This document shows positions 34,701 through 47,080 of a stretch of 64,000 nucleotides of DNA, piece by piece. The stretch comes from Trichuris trichiura (lineage: Eukaryota; Nematoda; Enoplea; Trichinellida; Trichuridae). Every line of letters starts with the position of its first letter. Within the stretch, counting starts at the first letter, position 1. The notes beneath the pieces are model-generated. The model was not told where the DNA came from and did no database searches. It worked only from the letters and a program-made list of their open reading frames with translations. The stretch is from positions 620,001-684,000 of the forward strand of contig JBAJFE010000038.1 of assembly GCA_037903355.1 (NCBI GenBank). The letters run 5' to 3'. Made by a program: the position numbers and the translations under genes.

Positions 34701-37700
34701 TAGAAGCTGCTGAAGCTGAGAACATATTATAGGCCACAGATGGAGAACTAACTGTCAATAGGTAGCAAACAGAGTATTAATTATATTCTTTTATTGACAC
34801 GGAACTTTAGGAGCCCTCTCTTCTCGTCAGCGTCTGACGTTCTGCTTGCAACTTCCGACAGTGAATACGGAACAAACAGGTACCGTCAGCTCCGCGTCAG
34901 CAAACACGCAAGCAGAATGTTGCCGCCGTTCATAATGTGCATTTACATTTCCATTAGTAAAGCGTTTATTTTATAAATTACAGAAACTAGGAACGGGTCA
35001 AATTCAAAATAAGATTCAGTAAAGCTTAAAGTTCGTGCTGATGTGAACTCTCGCATGCCATTCTTATTATCGATTAGGTCCACCAACACTGTACGCAACT
35101 GTACCTAAAAGGACTAAAGTTTCACCAATCTAGCGCCATGGACATACGAGACGGCAGCTCGAATGAATTAGCGGCACGAATGTTTAGAATCTAAACATTT
35201 ACGTATATTTTAGCTGCAAGTAATTGAACATATTGTTTTCTGTATTCATATACTACTACAGAGTTTCATCATGATAAATGCTCACCGAGGAATCTGGTCA
35301 GAACCCCAAAGCTCCGTGTAAAATAAAGGTTACAGCGGGCGCGGGTCCTAAAACATAATGAAGCAACAGTTAGTCAACCTGAGTTTTAGCAAAACTAAAC
35401 TCCAGACGCAGTTCTTAAAAGAAACTACTTACAGACTGCTGTTAATCCGTTGCCATACCTGTAACACGGGAATTTGAACAGGAAATCCCCCTACAAACAA
35501 ACATCACATTTCTGTGGGTTGCTAATGATATGTGGTTAAATAGCACGTGCTGCCGCATGAACTCGTTCCAGGATAAAGTTATGAAAAGGAGCACATCACT
35601 CGTTGCTTTTCTGCACGGTATGACCGATGTCCTCTCGATCATTGTTTGACGGTGGAAAGGAAACCATCCGAAATTTTTTCTTTCTACTTACTGCTAGTAA
35701 AGTGTCTTTTTGCTAAAGAACAAACCAGCACCAGCGCAGCGAAATGTAACTCGTATACTATTTTAAAAAGGCAAAATGAGATCCAGTTATGACCAAATAA
35801 AAAATAGCAACGAAATAACCAGTTCATTTTGCACACTTAAATGAATTCGTGGCGACCAAAGGACGCGCTTTGCGAAAAACAAAATGCGCGTACATTCGCC
35901 CTATGATGAATACGCTTCGAAGCTAAGTTTTTTTATAATTTACTTGTCTACATGGTTTCGATTTTTGTTGATGACTTGATCCTACTTGTTACCACCAGAA
36001 AGAAAAGAAATTGCGACGGATTAAATAGTTATTCCTAATCATAGTGAAGAAGAGAAAATTGAGTGAAACTGTAAAATTTCAAGTAACAGTCGTCGCACAA
36101 TACTGACAAAAAATGAGACTCATTAGTTTCTGTGTTCTCCTCTTTAAGGTGAAATTTTTTCGTTTGAAATATCCCGTCTGTACTTAACTGCGCTGGTTCA
36201 GCGAAAAGCAAACGTCATTGCACTGTTTCCCACCAATTTTTCAAAATTAAGATAGGAATTTCGAAGTGGTAAAACCGGGACACCTAAAAGAGATTGGCAC
36301 CACAAAGAAATTCAATAACGGAGCCAATAAATGGTAGCATGAACAGCATTTTTTAAACACTTTAAAAACTGGACAAATTTTAGCATATAACCGTAAGCTC
36401 TCCAAAGAGACAAAGTGTAACCATGATGCAAGGAGCTTACAAACTGCATTACACCATTTGACCAACAAGGCAAGCTCTGGAAAAAACAAAGAAGGCGTCC
36501 TGTACGGCAGAACAGAAAACAGATGGAGATACGAAGAACTGAAACTAATTGTATTGATAACCGGAGTATGCAACAATTGAAGAAACCATAGGTTTTGAAA
36601 TATAATAATCTGAAACACGTTTTACGTGAGACTAACTTTGGGTAGTTATACCCAGAGCAGCGTTCAATGCCCCTTCACCACATGTTTAGACCCTCTAACC
36701 TTATTTGGTCACCACTTGCATTCGCCACTGTGATATCAAATCTTATTTGGGCCAGTTTTGTTTCGGTGCTTCATTCCAGCAAACATTTAAGCTAGTTCTA
36801 AGTTCAAACATTTCTCAAGCCTTCTTATGGTTTCCTTTGAGCGTTCACTTTGTTAGTGAACAGGACATGAATTCTACTTTTGTAAGATCCTGGGAAAGTA
36901 TTTCACTTCTAAAAAACGCACATCGATCATGTAAAAAAACTTATTGCATTAAAAGGTTCACGAAGCTAACTACCAGCGGTGAAAAGTCGAAGAAATGTTT
37001 TATAGTTTCTATAACGGAGTAGTTTATGGCGATGTAAGCGCCAAGCGAGCGTAGCGTGATTGCCACTGAGCTTTTTTGGCAAATGTTTCCAATGAAGCGA
37101 TTGCTAAAGCAATGTGACCCGAAGTGATCAGGGAGCTGGTGCATAAAGACAAGCTCGTTAACCTATTTGTTACCCTACCTGAGTCCTCACAGAATGGAGG
37201 CGCAAAAGTTTCCGGCAAACTTTGAATAGAGCAAAGACTGTTCCTAAAGCAACGTGATACTGATACAACACGCACTCTTGGCAAACAGAACGACAGCTTT
37301 AAGGTCAAGAGAATCCATACATCGTTATCTGTCCCAAGGGATCGGTCCTATCGAGAGCAGACAGTGGTTTAAAGACGCCATATGAAGTAGTTTACTCAGT
37401 TAGCCAACTGCTCAGACCTATGTGTATACTTATTATACTGACATAAACGAAAAGCAACCTAAGTTTGTCAGTGAGCAGGTTTCTCATCAGAAACAGCAAA
37501 CCATGGATTCAACACTGTTACTAATAAATGCTCCAAATTCTTAGGAAGAAAGCCTTCTCTGTCCAACTGCAAAGTTCTCAATATCTTCTGTTGACTCTCG
37601 AAAAACTCGTAGACAAGACAGGTAGCGTTCAATGTAATGCCCCATCAGGAAAAGCTTATCTTACGAAGTCTGAGTCACACAGCACTATCCTCCATGTTGC

Positions 37701-38240
37701 TGTTGCCTACAATGTATGTTCAATGTGTTTCACGGTTCTGTAAAAACAGACGGTATGTGCGCGACCAGCTTCCAGTCACTAGAAGATGGTACGTGGACGG
37801 TTTCGCTTTTTATTTAACAAGCTGTTGAACGTGCCAACCTCTTGATTCATGGAAAGGCATTTTAGATAAACACGAGTGCTTTTTCGCTTTCCAGCAGTAA
37901 TTGCGTAAAGTTCATCGATGCACAAAACATTAGAAGATAAGGTAGGAGTTAATTACACACAGGTAACACAGTAACATAACTTTGACCGCTTTGAAGCACA
38001 GTAAAATGCACAGTCGACTAGTATTTAACCTCTGTCCGTCGTTCGATTCACTCAATTCACTCGAATGATCCTCATTCTTCCAATTACATGCATCAAAGAT
38101 TCCCATCAGTACTAAGCCGTTTCAAAAGGTAGAAACGATGACAGCGAACTGAACGACTGGTTTATTATTCATTCAACGTAAAAGCTAACATACCTATGAA
38201 AGGTTCGCAGCGAAAGCCACCAAGCTGTTGTTTTCTAGGT
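31765..38240. other. Long stretch with no gene I can support
   Basis: About 6.5 kb, AT-rich. The longest frames (31832-32191 and 32452-32808 on +, 36247-36618 on -) lack conserved motifs, signal peptides or consistent splice sites. No inverted-repeat element was recognised. It may be true intergenic DNA, long introns, or hold genes too divided or divergent to read by eye. Confidence 0.45.
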
Positions 38241-39180
38241 TCAAACAATTTTCTTAGAATTTAATTCAGTTGGCCTCTCGGAGACGGAAAGATCGCTTTG
38301 CAATCGTTGCAAGCGCGTCAACGACGCATCTTCCGTTATCTTATCGCATCTCGAATCGAAGTTTGCCTTTTCTGGCGCTTGTCTGCTGGCTTCCTTAGAC
38401 AGTCCAAACCGATCAAGAACATTTTCCAGGTCATGGAGGAGATCTTCTATGTTAGGTTCCAATGATGGCTGTGGTCGACTCTCTTCAAAATGGCACAACA
38501 GCTTTCCTGCAGTTAGATCAGTGAGCCTTTTAAGGCTAGCCAACGCTTCCTGCAAAAGCAGGCTTAGTACAGTCATTTAGAATCAAAAAGATACCTGAAA
38601 CTCGTTTCTCGCCGTACTATTACTAACATTATCACTCTCCAAACCTTCTAAGATCTTCTGCATCGCTTCTTCAGTTTCTAGCAGTTGTTCGCGTAAGCGT
38701 TTCAACTGGTTATCATCTGGACAACAAAAAGCATGCGGAGTTAGGCAAAGCACTGCTGCCTACTTAAGCTGCCAAAATAGCTACCACTCTCACGGCCATT
38801 TCTGAACAGCGAAGTCAACCACAGCGCGTGTTCATCCCTCACACCGTTAGTATCTGTCTTGAGCCACATCTATAAACTGCTTAGATTTACAATTATCATT
38901 TAAATGTCGAACTTTGAAAATTACCTTAGATAAAGTATATGCAAGGAAAGCGATTACTCCAATCGAATAGAAAGGTAAGAGCGAGCTCCAAAAGCCTTTC
39001 TCACGCCGTGGCCCTGCCAAGTGGGCTCCATAGTTTAGTGGCAGATGGTCGTACGCCTGGCAGAATCCTTCATAGTGTATGGATCACCCTGGACAGCCAA
39101 AGTTACCTTCCTGCCGGTTTCGTCATATGGCCTATGAACTTGTTGCAGTCGTGGTTGCTGGCGACCATTTCGAACATCAT
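38241..39180 (-). CDS. Coiled-coil protein, C-terminal exons (possibly dystrobrevin-like)
   Basis: Four minus-strand exons join in phase: 39180-39107, 38869-38785, 38716-38595 and 38549-38241 (stop). The 195 or so residues are hydrophilic and helical. They include DEHALWLTSLFRNGRES, then the coiled coil NQLKRLREQLLETEEAM, then ARNEFQEALASLKRL and IEDLLHDLENVLDRFGLS. The order DEHxLW, a leucine-zipper-like helix, and a short RN..L..A helix recalls the C-terminus of dystrobrevins, but without the ZZ and EF-hand regions this is only a suggestion. The N-terminal exons should lie upstream (above 39180), where I see one possible further exon ending at 39307. A foldback element begins at about 39632, so little room remains before the next gene. 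Confidence 0.5.
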
Positions 39181-39631
39181 CTACAAAATAAAAGTCACAA
39201 TATGTGCAACACTTTTTTTAAACGATTTTGTTTCCGTTTTGAATATCCCTTTGCTATTGAGCAATGTTAAGCTAGGAAACAAGTGTTGTAAAGTCCAACC
39301 GCTCACTTGGGGATCCAGTGACTGAACGTATTGAAATTGTAAGACACTGAACCCATAAGAGAAAGGAGTAGCAAAAGCTACAACCAATGAAGGCATATAC
39401 GGACTGTTATGCAAATCAATACTCTCAACATTATTGGCTTAAGTATTTTCTGGACTATTGGAACGGACCTATTACATCAGATTTCAAAGATGTAAAGATC
39501 GCACAAAATTGTCATTGCCATTACGTCCGGGAAATTTAGGGTAACGTTATCGTTGTGCAACTGTCTTGCATTGAAAATATAGCTCCTTCTAACGGGCGTG
39601 TGAATTAATATAATGCTGGTACGGACAAGCT

Positions 39632-40040
39632 ACTCGTTAAACATCTATTTGGCAAAGCTTTCGAGAAACGCCGGCCTCCGTTTTCAGCGCATGAAAAACG
39701 GTAGAGCGAATCACGGCATAGCACTAGTCCGGCCGAGTGCTTTAAAACGCGGGAGTCTTATGAGGTTCTCAGACGAGTTAAAAAATTAGAAAGGGATGGT
39801 TGGTAGGAAACTTAAGAGTAACGGAAATGAGTTCACTCCCATGCATTCTGTTACTCTTAACTTTCTTACTGACCCTCCCCCTTTCTAATTTTGTAAACCG
39901 TTTAAAAACCTCCCAAGACTCCCGCGTTTTAAAGCAGTTGGTCTGACTAGTGCTATACCACAACTCGCTGTGCCCTTTTTCCCGCGATGAAGACGGGAAC
40001 CGGCTTTTCCCGAAAGCTTCGCCTAATAAACGTTTAACAG
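39632..40040. repeat. Foldback element with about 150-bp imperfect arms
   Basis: The left side 39632-39790 is the imperfect reverse complement of 39880-40040. Matching blocks include GTTAAAC at the ends, GAAGCTTTCG, TATAGCACTAGTC or its variant, and GCTTTAAAACGCGGGAGTCT in the inner stem. The module CCGTCTTCATCGCGGG takes the position of the family B core CCGTCTTCAGCGGT. No one-sided tail or target duplication was found. It lies between the coiled-coil gene and the succinyl-CoA ligase gene. Confidence 0.8.
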
Positions 40041-40548
40041 GTAGCTTTTCCATACCACCGTTATGTGCAACTGTCTGTCTCATGGGCCAACTCTATAATT
40101 TTGATGACAAGCTAAAGCTTACACAAGAATCTCTATTCGCTAAGAAACAACAGTAGTGCACAAACCAAATTCAGTTTCTGGCTTCTGGCGGAACAAGCCA
40201 AGGGCAGAAAACAACTTTGGGTGAATAAACTTTGGGTAGACGACGACCGCACTAACGGTGACAACAAGAAAGACGGCTAGTGTTTTTCGACGCGTTATCT
40301 GCGCTGCTTCTTCTGCCATTGCGGTACAGATAACAAGTAAAGCGCCTGATTAACGGGGATACAAACGCAGTTCCCTTCAAGTGATTTGATAATTAATTAT
40401 CACCATGCCATTATTCAAGAAAGAACGAGGATAAACAACTTTTCTAAACATTGATTTTCAGGTACGGTTCTACCGTGTCATTACCACTCGGCGCACAGTG
40501 ATGAATTAAGTGAGCACTGAGGTGATTTGTTTTCCGCTTTTGCCGCAG

Positions 40549-43500
40549 ATGTCAGTTGTCAGGAGAATTTTGCGTTGCGCAAAGGTAACCTTACGCGCCG
40601 TTCAAAAATTGCGCCTAGAACTGAGTTTTTCTAGCGCGCTTCTGGCCATTTGACGTCTGTTCGATTGTTGCATTTGCATGAGCATCAGAACAAAGCGCTG
40701 CTGCAGAAATTCGGCGTAAATGTGGAACGATATGTTGTAGTGCGATCACCTCAGCAAGTCCTCTCTGAGCTGGAGCAGTTGCGTAAGAATTTTCACGTTA
40801 ACTCGTTTTAATGTTTGTTAAGCATTTTGTGCTGGTTTCATTGTATGTAATAAATCAGCATATGGTTGTAAGAAATCGTTGAGAAGAGTGCTTTGGAATA
40901 ATTTTGCAAATCCCAAGATGTATTTTGTTTCGAACAATGAAACCCGCACAAACCGTGTAAAACAGAATGAAATAAAACTGGCTCTTTGTGAGGAATGAAT
41001 GTTTCTTAACATGCAGTTATGTTTCATTCATAGTAACCATTATTTCACAAAAGTGACTGTAGTGGGGAAACTGCATTCAGCATGGTGTGCAATAAGCAGT
41101 TTGAAAGATTCGAATGAACGCAAAATTCATTATGTTAGCTTTGGCTGCTACTGCTGCCTGCTGCTTCGGTTGCGTTTCCCATTCTACGTTAGCTTCTTCT
41201 ACTGATAACATTGTTTACCTGCGATCATGTTTCCTGGACGGACAGTAGCAAAGAAAGACGTGAAATGCGAAAAAAAGTCGAGCATGTTTTCTTTGACTTG
41301 ATGCTTTCTTGACCACCGATAGCAACTTTCGTTCTTTGGAACTGCAGCACTTGCAGCGTTAGGAACAGCGAGTATTTGGGTTGACATAATAGCTGGTTAT
41401 CCCTTTTAACACTTAGCCAAACTTAATTTAGGATATTGGCAACTTTTTCGCAGGGCCGCAAGATACCGAAACGTTTCATTGTGTTTTTGAGGAATGCCTG
41501 CAACGTTCTGCGAAGATTACGTACATTGACAAGAAAAGCAGATTAATATAGTGATGCAAGTTGGCGGATGGGAGAATGCAGCCTAAGCCTAAGCCTAAGC
41601 CTAAGCCTTCATCATCCGCGATACAACGCAGTTTGTCCGGGTGGGAAGGGGTAAACGGTGATGTCATTTTTTACGGAGATCAGCGCGTCGCTGCTGAACA
41701 TGGTTCCCACGATAAAATGCCTGTGCAGCTGCGATCTAAAGTTAGGATTTTTCGTGCCCTGGCACCTTACACTGTATAGAATACTGAGCCTATCTGATCT
41801 TCTATTTGCCCGTCCGTTTAAGTTTCACAGGTTGCCTAATTGGCTTAGCAGAGCGCATACAAGAAAGAAGAGAAGAAAAGGATGGATTGAAATATTCTCT
41901 TATTATAAGTGCACTTCCCTTGTAGGTTTCAAAAGTTTTGTAGTTATTCAATGTACTAATACATTTCTGAAGTGGTTGAAACGAGGCAATCTCCATGTGC
42001 AGAGAAACAGAGGGTTACTTGATCTCTCTCCTGTATGAAGCAGTCAGGACTGTGATGGCTGACTCTATATTGAGCATGCGCAAAGTTCTTGTTGTCAGTA
42101 CGCCCCATATAAACTTCGAAATATGTCACCCTGAAGAAGCAGTAGGTGTGATAACTAATGCAACGATAAGTTGAAGGCTGCCGGAAGAAGTACGTAGGTT
42201 GAATACAATTTATTACACCTTTTGCACAGTGGATTTTGTACTGTGTGTTAACGACGTGGGGTTGCTAGACTATAGGCTCTTGAAAATGGTCGGTTCAACG
42301 TCAGTCTGCGCAGGTGGATGAATAAACTTAGAAATGGTCGAATCAGCGCATCCCGCTCTCCAACTGACCATTTGAAGTCAACCTTGGAATGGATACGACC
42401 AAACGGCGCTATAGCAAAATGCTTATGAATTTGCGCTCTTTGGGGCCGCAAAATTGTTGCTGACTAAACAAGACCTATTAGCACTTCCTTTGGGTTCCAG
42501 CACTTACAGGTTCCAAGTAGTTCTGTGTAATACCTTGTAAGGAGGAATTTTCAGATATTTAGGTAAAGCTTGCTTCATTCTAATGGCATTAAAAATGTAG
42601 TATTCGTGTACGGAGCCTGCGCTGTTTCATTTTAGTTTGTTGGAACGGTAATGAACATTAACTGTAATTTAAAAAAGGGTATTCCCAAGGAGTGGTCGCC
42701 TAAGTAAACACAGAAAGACGTTAGAACTTTCTGCTCGCGTTTACCAAGCCATCCTCGTTCGCACTTTATGCGCCTTAGTTGCAGGGAATGCCATCCATCA
42801 AATGGGCAAGGCGGTTCCAAAGAAAACGATTACTTTGGCGTTGCAGAACGTTTCTGAATAGATTGTTGATCGCGATGTAGGTAACGACGAGTAGTGTGTT
42901 CTAACACTTTTTTTTTCAGCCAAGGAAAATGGATATGTCGTTAAGGCTCAAGTGCTAGCTGGTGGGCGAATGAAGGGCTATTTTTCCAGCGGCCTGATAG
43001 GCGGTGTGCATATGGCTTCCCAGTAGGCTGATACCTCATGTATTCTACCTAAAGTTTTTCATTCCGTTTAGACCCCACGAAGCTGCCTCCTATACGGAAC
43101 AAATGATCGGACATCATTTGGTGACCAAACAAACCGGGGAAGAAGGAGTTTTTGTGCGCAAAGTATGTCCGCTGCTTCATCGTTAACTGTTTAAAGTTCC
43201 GATGCATAATGCTGCAGTAAGTCATTCTGTTTCAGCAAGTGGGCAAGTGTAAGGAATGGTCAATACTTGTAATCATTTCTATTTCTCAAAAGCAATGCCA
43301 ATCGTTCCCTATACACAAATAGTCCTCAAGTCATGAATTTGCTAAGATGTAGTTCTGCGTACCCTATAGTTACAGAGGAATTTATAATATGTACCAACGC
43401 GGTAACGATATTCGAGATTTTGGAAATGTTCTGAACACTTGACCCGATGAACTGTCAACCGAAGACCTGCAATATAATGTGTTGCTGATGGAGAAGCAAC

Positions 43501-45668
43501 ATGATGACGTAAATTAAAAAAACAGCGGCAATTGCGTGCGGCATTCTAGTGATGGAGGAACTTATGCATAGCTATAGATACCTGGTTTGAAGACTGATTA
43601 TAGTGCGAAACTTAACAGGTTAATTGCAAGGAAAGTTCAAACGAACTTAGAACCATAAAATTAGTCATTTGCGTTGCTTCATGATGGAAGAACATATGAG
43701 AAGCGCGAAAACTGAGTTTTTCTCCGAGCGAACGATAAAGATGCATTACGCGGACAAAGAAACACTGGTACTTACATTTGGAGTGACAGCAAATCATCTA
43801 AAAGCATGCGCAAAAAAGGAAAAGCTTCAGGTTATAGGAAAAACTTGTTTTTCCAACTGCATACCCTTTGAGCATCAAATAGTTCGCTGAACACCGATGA
43901 AATGTTCCTTTGATTACTGATTAGGTACATTTGCTTACTTCATGTTGTTTACAATAAAAATTCGGTTCTTCTGTCTTAAAACGCAGTTTTCCTGCACTTC
44001 AAGCACTTCTAATAAAACGCGAAGTTTTCAGGAATTCATTTGTCGCGCTATATGAGTAATCGGCTGTTTGCTATTTTTTTGTGCAGCGGTAACGTATAAA
44101 TGCCAAAAAAATTTCAGCGGAGGGGAGCTTGCTAGTATGTAGTAGAAAATGAGGAGCAATTTCGAATACTAGGCTGTATCAATATTGAATAAGCATTTAC
44201 AAGATCTTTTACATTATTTTCTAGGCTAAAAATAATAACTGCAGTGCTTGTTTCAGCACATTTGCACAGCGTAGCAGGAACGACGATGCCTTTGTCTTAG
44301 AGCACGCTTATGAAATGGCCTATTGTTTTTAAGCAAAATTTGTTATTTGGTGTGATCTGCTGCTGCTTTTTAAGACGAACTTATTGTCGGTTAGGAGCGG
44401 AAAGCGTATGCTTTCTAACCTGAAGCACCCCATTTAGAGGGTTATTTTGGTATGCTTTACACAGTATCTATCTTTTTAACGCTGAAGCTCAAATAGTGTT
44501 ACGGGTGTGCAACAATCAACTGACATTCATTGTTTTTCAGGTTATGATTTCTGAAAAGGTAGACAGCTTACGTGAGACTTACATTGCTATTCTTCTGGAT
44601 CGTGAACACAGTTGTCCAATGATTATGGTCAGTCCTGCGGGGGGCATTGACGTGGAAGAAACGGTGCATAAGCATCCTCACCTGATGTTTACGGTAAATT
44701 ATCTCTTCGAAGTACTTTGTTCTAAGAAACTTGATTAAGGAAAGAGTTAACATAATGGAAGGATTGACACTGCATGTTGCGCAGGAATTGGCCGAAAAGA
44801 TGCAGTTTACTAAAGATATGGTTGACGAGGTGCCATGTTTTGATTATAATGATGACCCTATGACTTATTGCCCAAACATTAGGTAGCTGAGCAGTTGCAG
44901 CGTCTTTACCGTGCCTTTATTGAAATGGATGCTACGCAGATCGAGATAAATCCTTTTATTCATACAGTCGACAATAAGGGTAAGCTTTTTTGGGTTAATT
45001 TTTAACTGAACGGTGTTTTCAGTTTGTTGCGTCGACGCAAAATTGCGGTTTGATGACAGCGCCGCTTTTCGTCACCAAGAAATATTTGATTTACGAAATG
45101 ATCTTGATATGAATCCAATCGAGCGAGAAGCCAGCAAATACAACCTAAGCTACATCACCCTATCCGGAGACATTGGGTGTATGGTAAATGGTGCTGGGCT
45201 TGCAATGGCAACAATGGACATAATAAAGCATTACGGCGGTGAACCCGCAAACTTCTTGGATGTCCGAGGAACCGTGACTGAGTCATCAATTTGCGAAGCT
45301 CTCAGAATTCTTGTTGCCGATCCAAAAGTCCGAAAGGTTTATTTGTGCTTCATTTTGTCATGTTTATTTTTTCAGGTAAGATGCGTCTTCATTAACATTT
45401 TCGGTGGTATAGTCAATTGTGAAACCGTCGCCCGAGGCCTTATTCGTGCAATGGGTGGAATGCCAATAACTTTGCCCTTGGTTATTCGTCTTTGTGGTTT
45501 GTAGACGGTGTCAAGGATACTTTGTTTGCAGCCCGAATCTTTTCAGGCACAAACGATCAATTGGCATACCGCCTTCTAGAAGAAGCTGGCATTCATTTTC
45601 ATCATGCGTTTGATTTTTCGGATGGGGCAGAAAAGGCAGTAGAATGTACGGTCACTGGCCGTGGTTAA
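40549..45668 (+). CDS. SUCLG2-like: Succinyl-CoA ligase beta subunit, GTP-specific type
   Basis: Ten exons join in phase: 40549-40584, 40635-40782, 42920-43022, 43072-43162, 44541-44693, 44740-44829, 44883-44979, 45023-45327, 45376-45496 and 45547-45668, giving 421 residues. With the alpha subunit the family enzyme converts succinyl-CoA, GDP and phosphate to succinate, CoA and GTP in the mitochondrial TCA cycle. Family landmarks are an Arg-rich N-terminus (MSVVRRILR, a likely mitochondrial presequence), HEHQNKALLQKFGV, VVKAQVLAGGR, MIGHHLVTKQTGEEG, RETYIAILLDRE, DATQIEINPF, VNGAGLAMATMDII, NIFGGIVNCE and VIRLCGTN. The last part and DATQIEINPF favour SUCLG2 over SUCLA2. Three usually glycine-rich or conserved loops are changed (GGRMKG, DVRGT, RLCGT). 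The ATG directly follows TGCCGCAG, a likely trans-splice site. Confidence 0.94.
41581..41607 (-). repeat. Interstitial telomere repeat, four and a half TTAGGC units
   Basis: Four perfect GCCTAA units plus GCC, the complement of TTAGGC, the telomere hexamer of nematodes such as Caenorhabditis and Ascaris. It lies in the 2.1-kb second intron of the succinyl-CoA ligase gene and not inside a family A MITE. Confidence 0.9.
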
Positions 45669-47080
45669 ACCTGCGCCTACTCCCTGGCACTGTGATCGCG
45701 AACTACTGTTGCAGTTTCTCCAACAGATCCTTTGTTAATTTGTTATTGGCTCTTTCCTGTTATTGCTAGATCACGCCTGGAGGTCCCCATTTGAGCTTTT
45801 TACGGGTCGTTGAGGTGGCAGTTTAAGGCGCCTGTTATTGCTTTTGGTTTTCTTGCCAAGCGGTTGTGGTTGCAAGTGGGTTTTCACGAATCAAGCAAAG
45901 ACAGTTCTAATTGTAAGGCCTACTTGCATCTTTAATGTGTGCAAATTTTGTCATTAAACGGAAACGCAGTTTCCATAGAACATTTTTTGTGGCCGCTAAG
46001 CAGTGCCTGCAATCTAAGAACACTGTGCTCCTTAATGATTAGCCCGCCATATCTCAGTGTCTCCGTGATTAGCCGTAAAAGTTTCAATTCAAAACGGGTT
46101 TTTTACACTAGCCGAGTTCGTATCTGCAAGATGAGTTGAGCAGTTGGTTTTTTAAAGAGGAGGATATCTGTTGTACTTAACAATGTGCGGTTAGGAAAGC
46201 TGGTTAATCGACGAGCATATGAGAGATAACCTTGATACGAAATCTGTATTGTGAAAAAAACTTTAATGGGATAAACATCTTATAACAGCAATGTTAAAAC
46301 AGTTTTGAAGAAAAATAGCAATCAATGTGCCCCAGAAAGCTAATTTTTCGATTAGATAAAAGTTTTGTGATGTCGAGTCAACTGGTCTAACTTTCATTCA
46401 TTTATTGTAGTTGTCCTATGCCGGTAGTTTACTAAATATTCACTTTTATGTATACCTATATGCGCAATATACTTTTACGCTACTGGCAATGTCTGGTAAC
46501 CAAGTGCAAGAATCTGGCAGAGATTGGACTTTGCAATTTTTGCTAAAGAGAACATGGTTGTACCCTTGTTCTTCTAGCAGAATTTGTAACATCTGGCGCG
46601 TCCAGTCTATGCTGTGAATCTCGAAACAAAACAGTTAATGAACATGATCGAATTGCAGCCTTCGATAATTAAGGAACTTCCTATTTTTGAAGACAACTTT
46701 TTGGTACGCAACCATAGGATTTCATGTTTGAATTGTTTTCTCGTATGGAGTATGTCCCGTTGAAAATACAAAACTTTTAATGAAGTTCCGTAACTTTCGG
46801 ACCGAGTGTGACCCGTCCTTAGCGGTAGTACTAAGAAGCAGAATTATCGTTGCAGCCAATCACATTTGCATGAGGAGGTACGTCGGCAAGCTATGATAAT
46901 TGTTTGTGCTCATGATTACCATCTGGCATATTCTGTATGTTGTCTCCATGATCGTACCTGCAAAAGCTGGAAGCGGTGTGTAGGGTGCTGCAGACTTGCT
47001 TAATTCCAAATTACCGCAGCACGTACTAATATAGTAAAAGTGAGTGCCGGGTCACTTGCAGAGGAACGTTTTAAATTTGA
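45669..47080. other. Intergenic between convergent genes; partial foldback arm near 46740-46835
   Basis: This is the 3' flank of both neighbours. 46790-46835 contains TAACTTTCGGACCGAG and GACCCGTCCTTAGCGGTA, the internal module of family B, without a matching opposite arm. Confidence 0.5.

Noticed and set aside
36247..36618. Open frame of 123 codons on the minus strand
   Set aside because: Phe/Leu/Cys-rich composition of AT-rich DNA, no motif or exon signals.
41561..41779. Open frame with KPKPKPKP
   Set aside because: Produced by the telomere hexamer tract; not a protein-coding signal.
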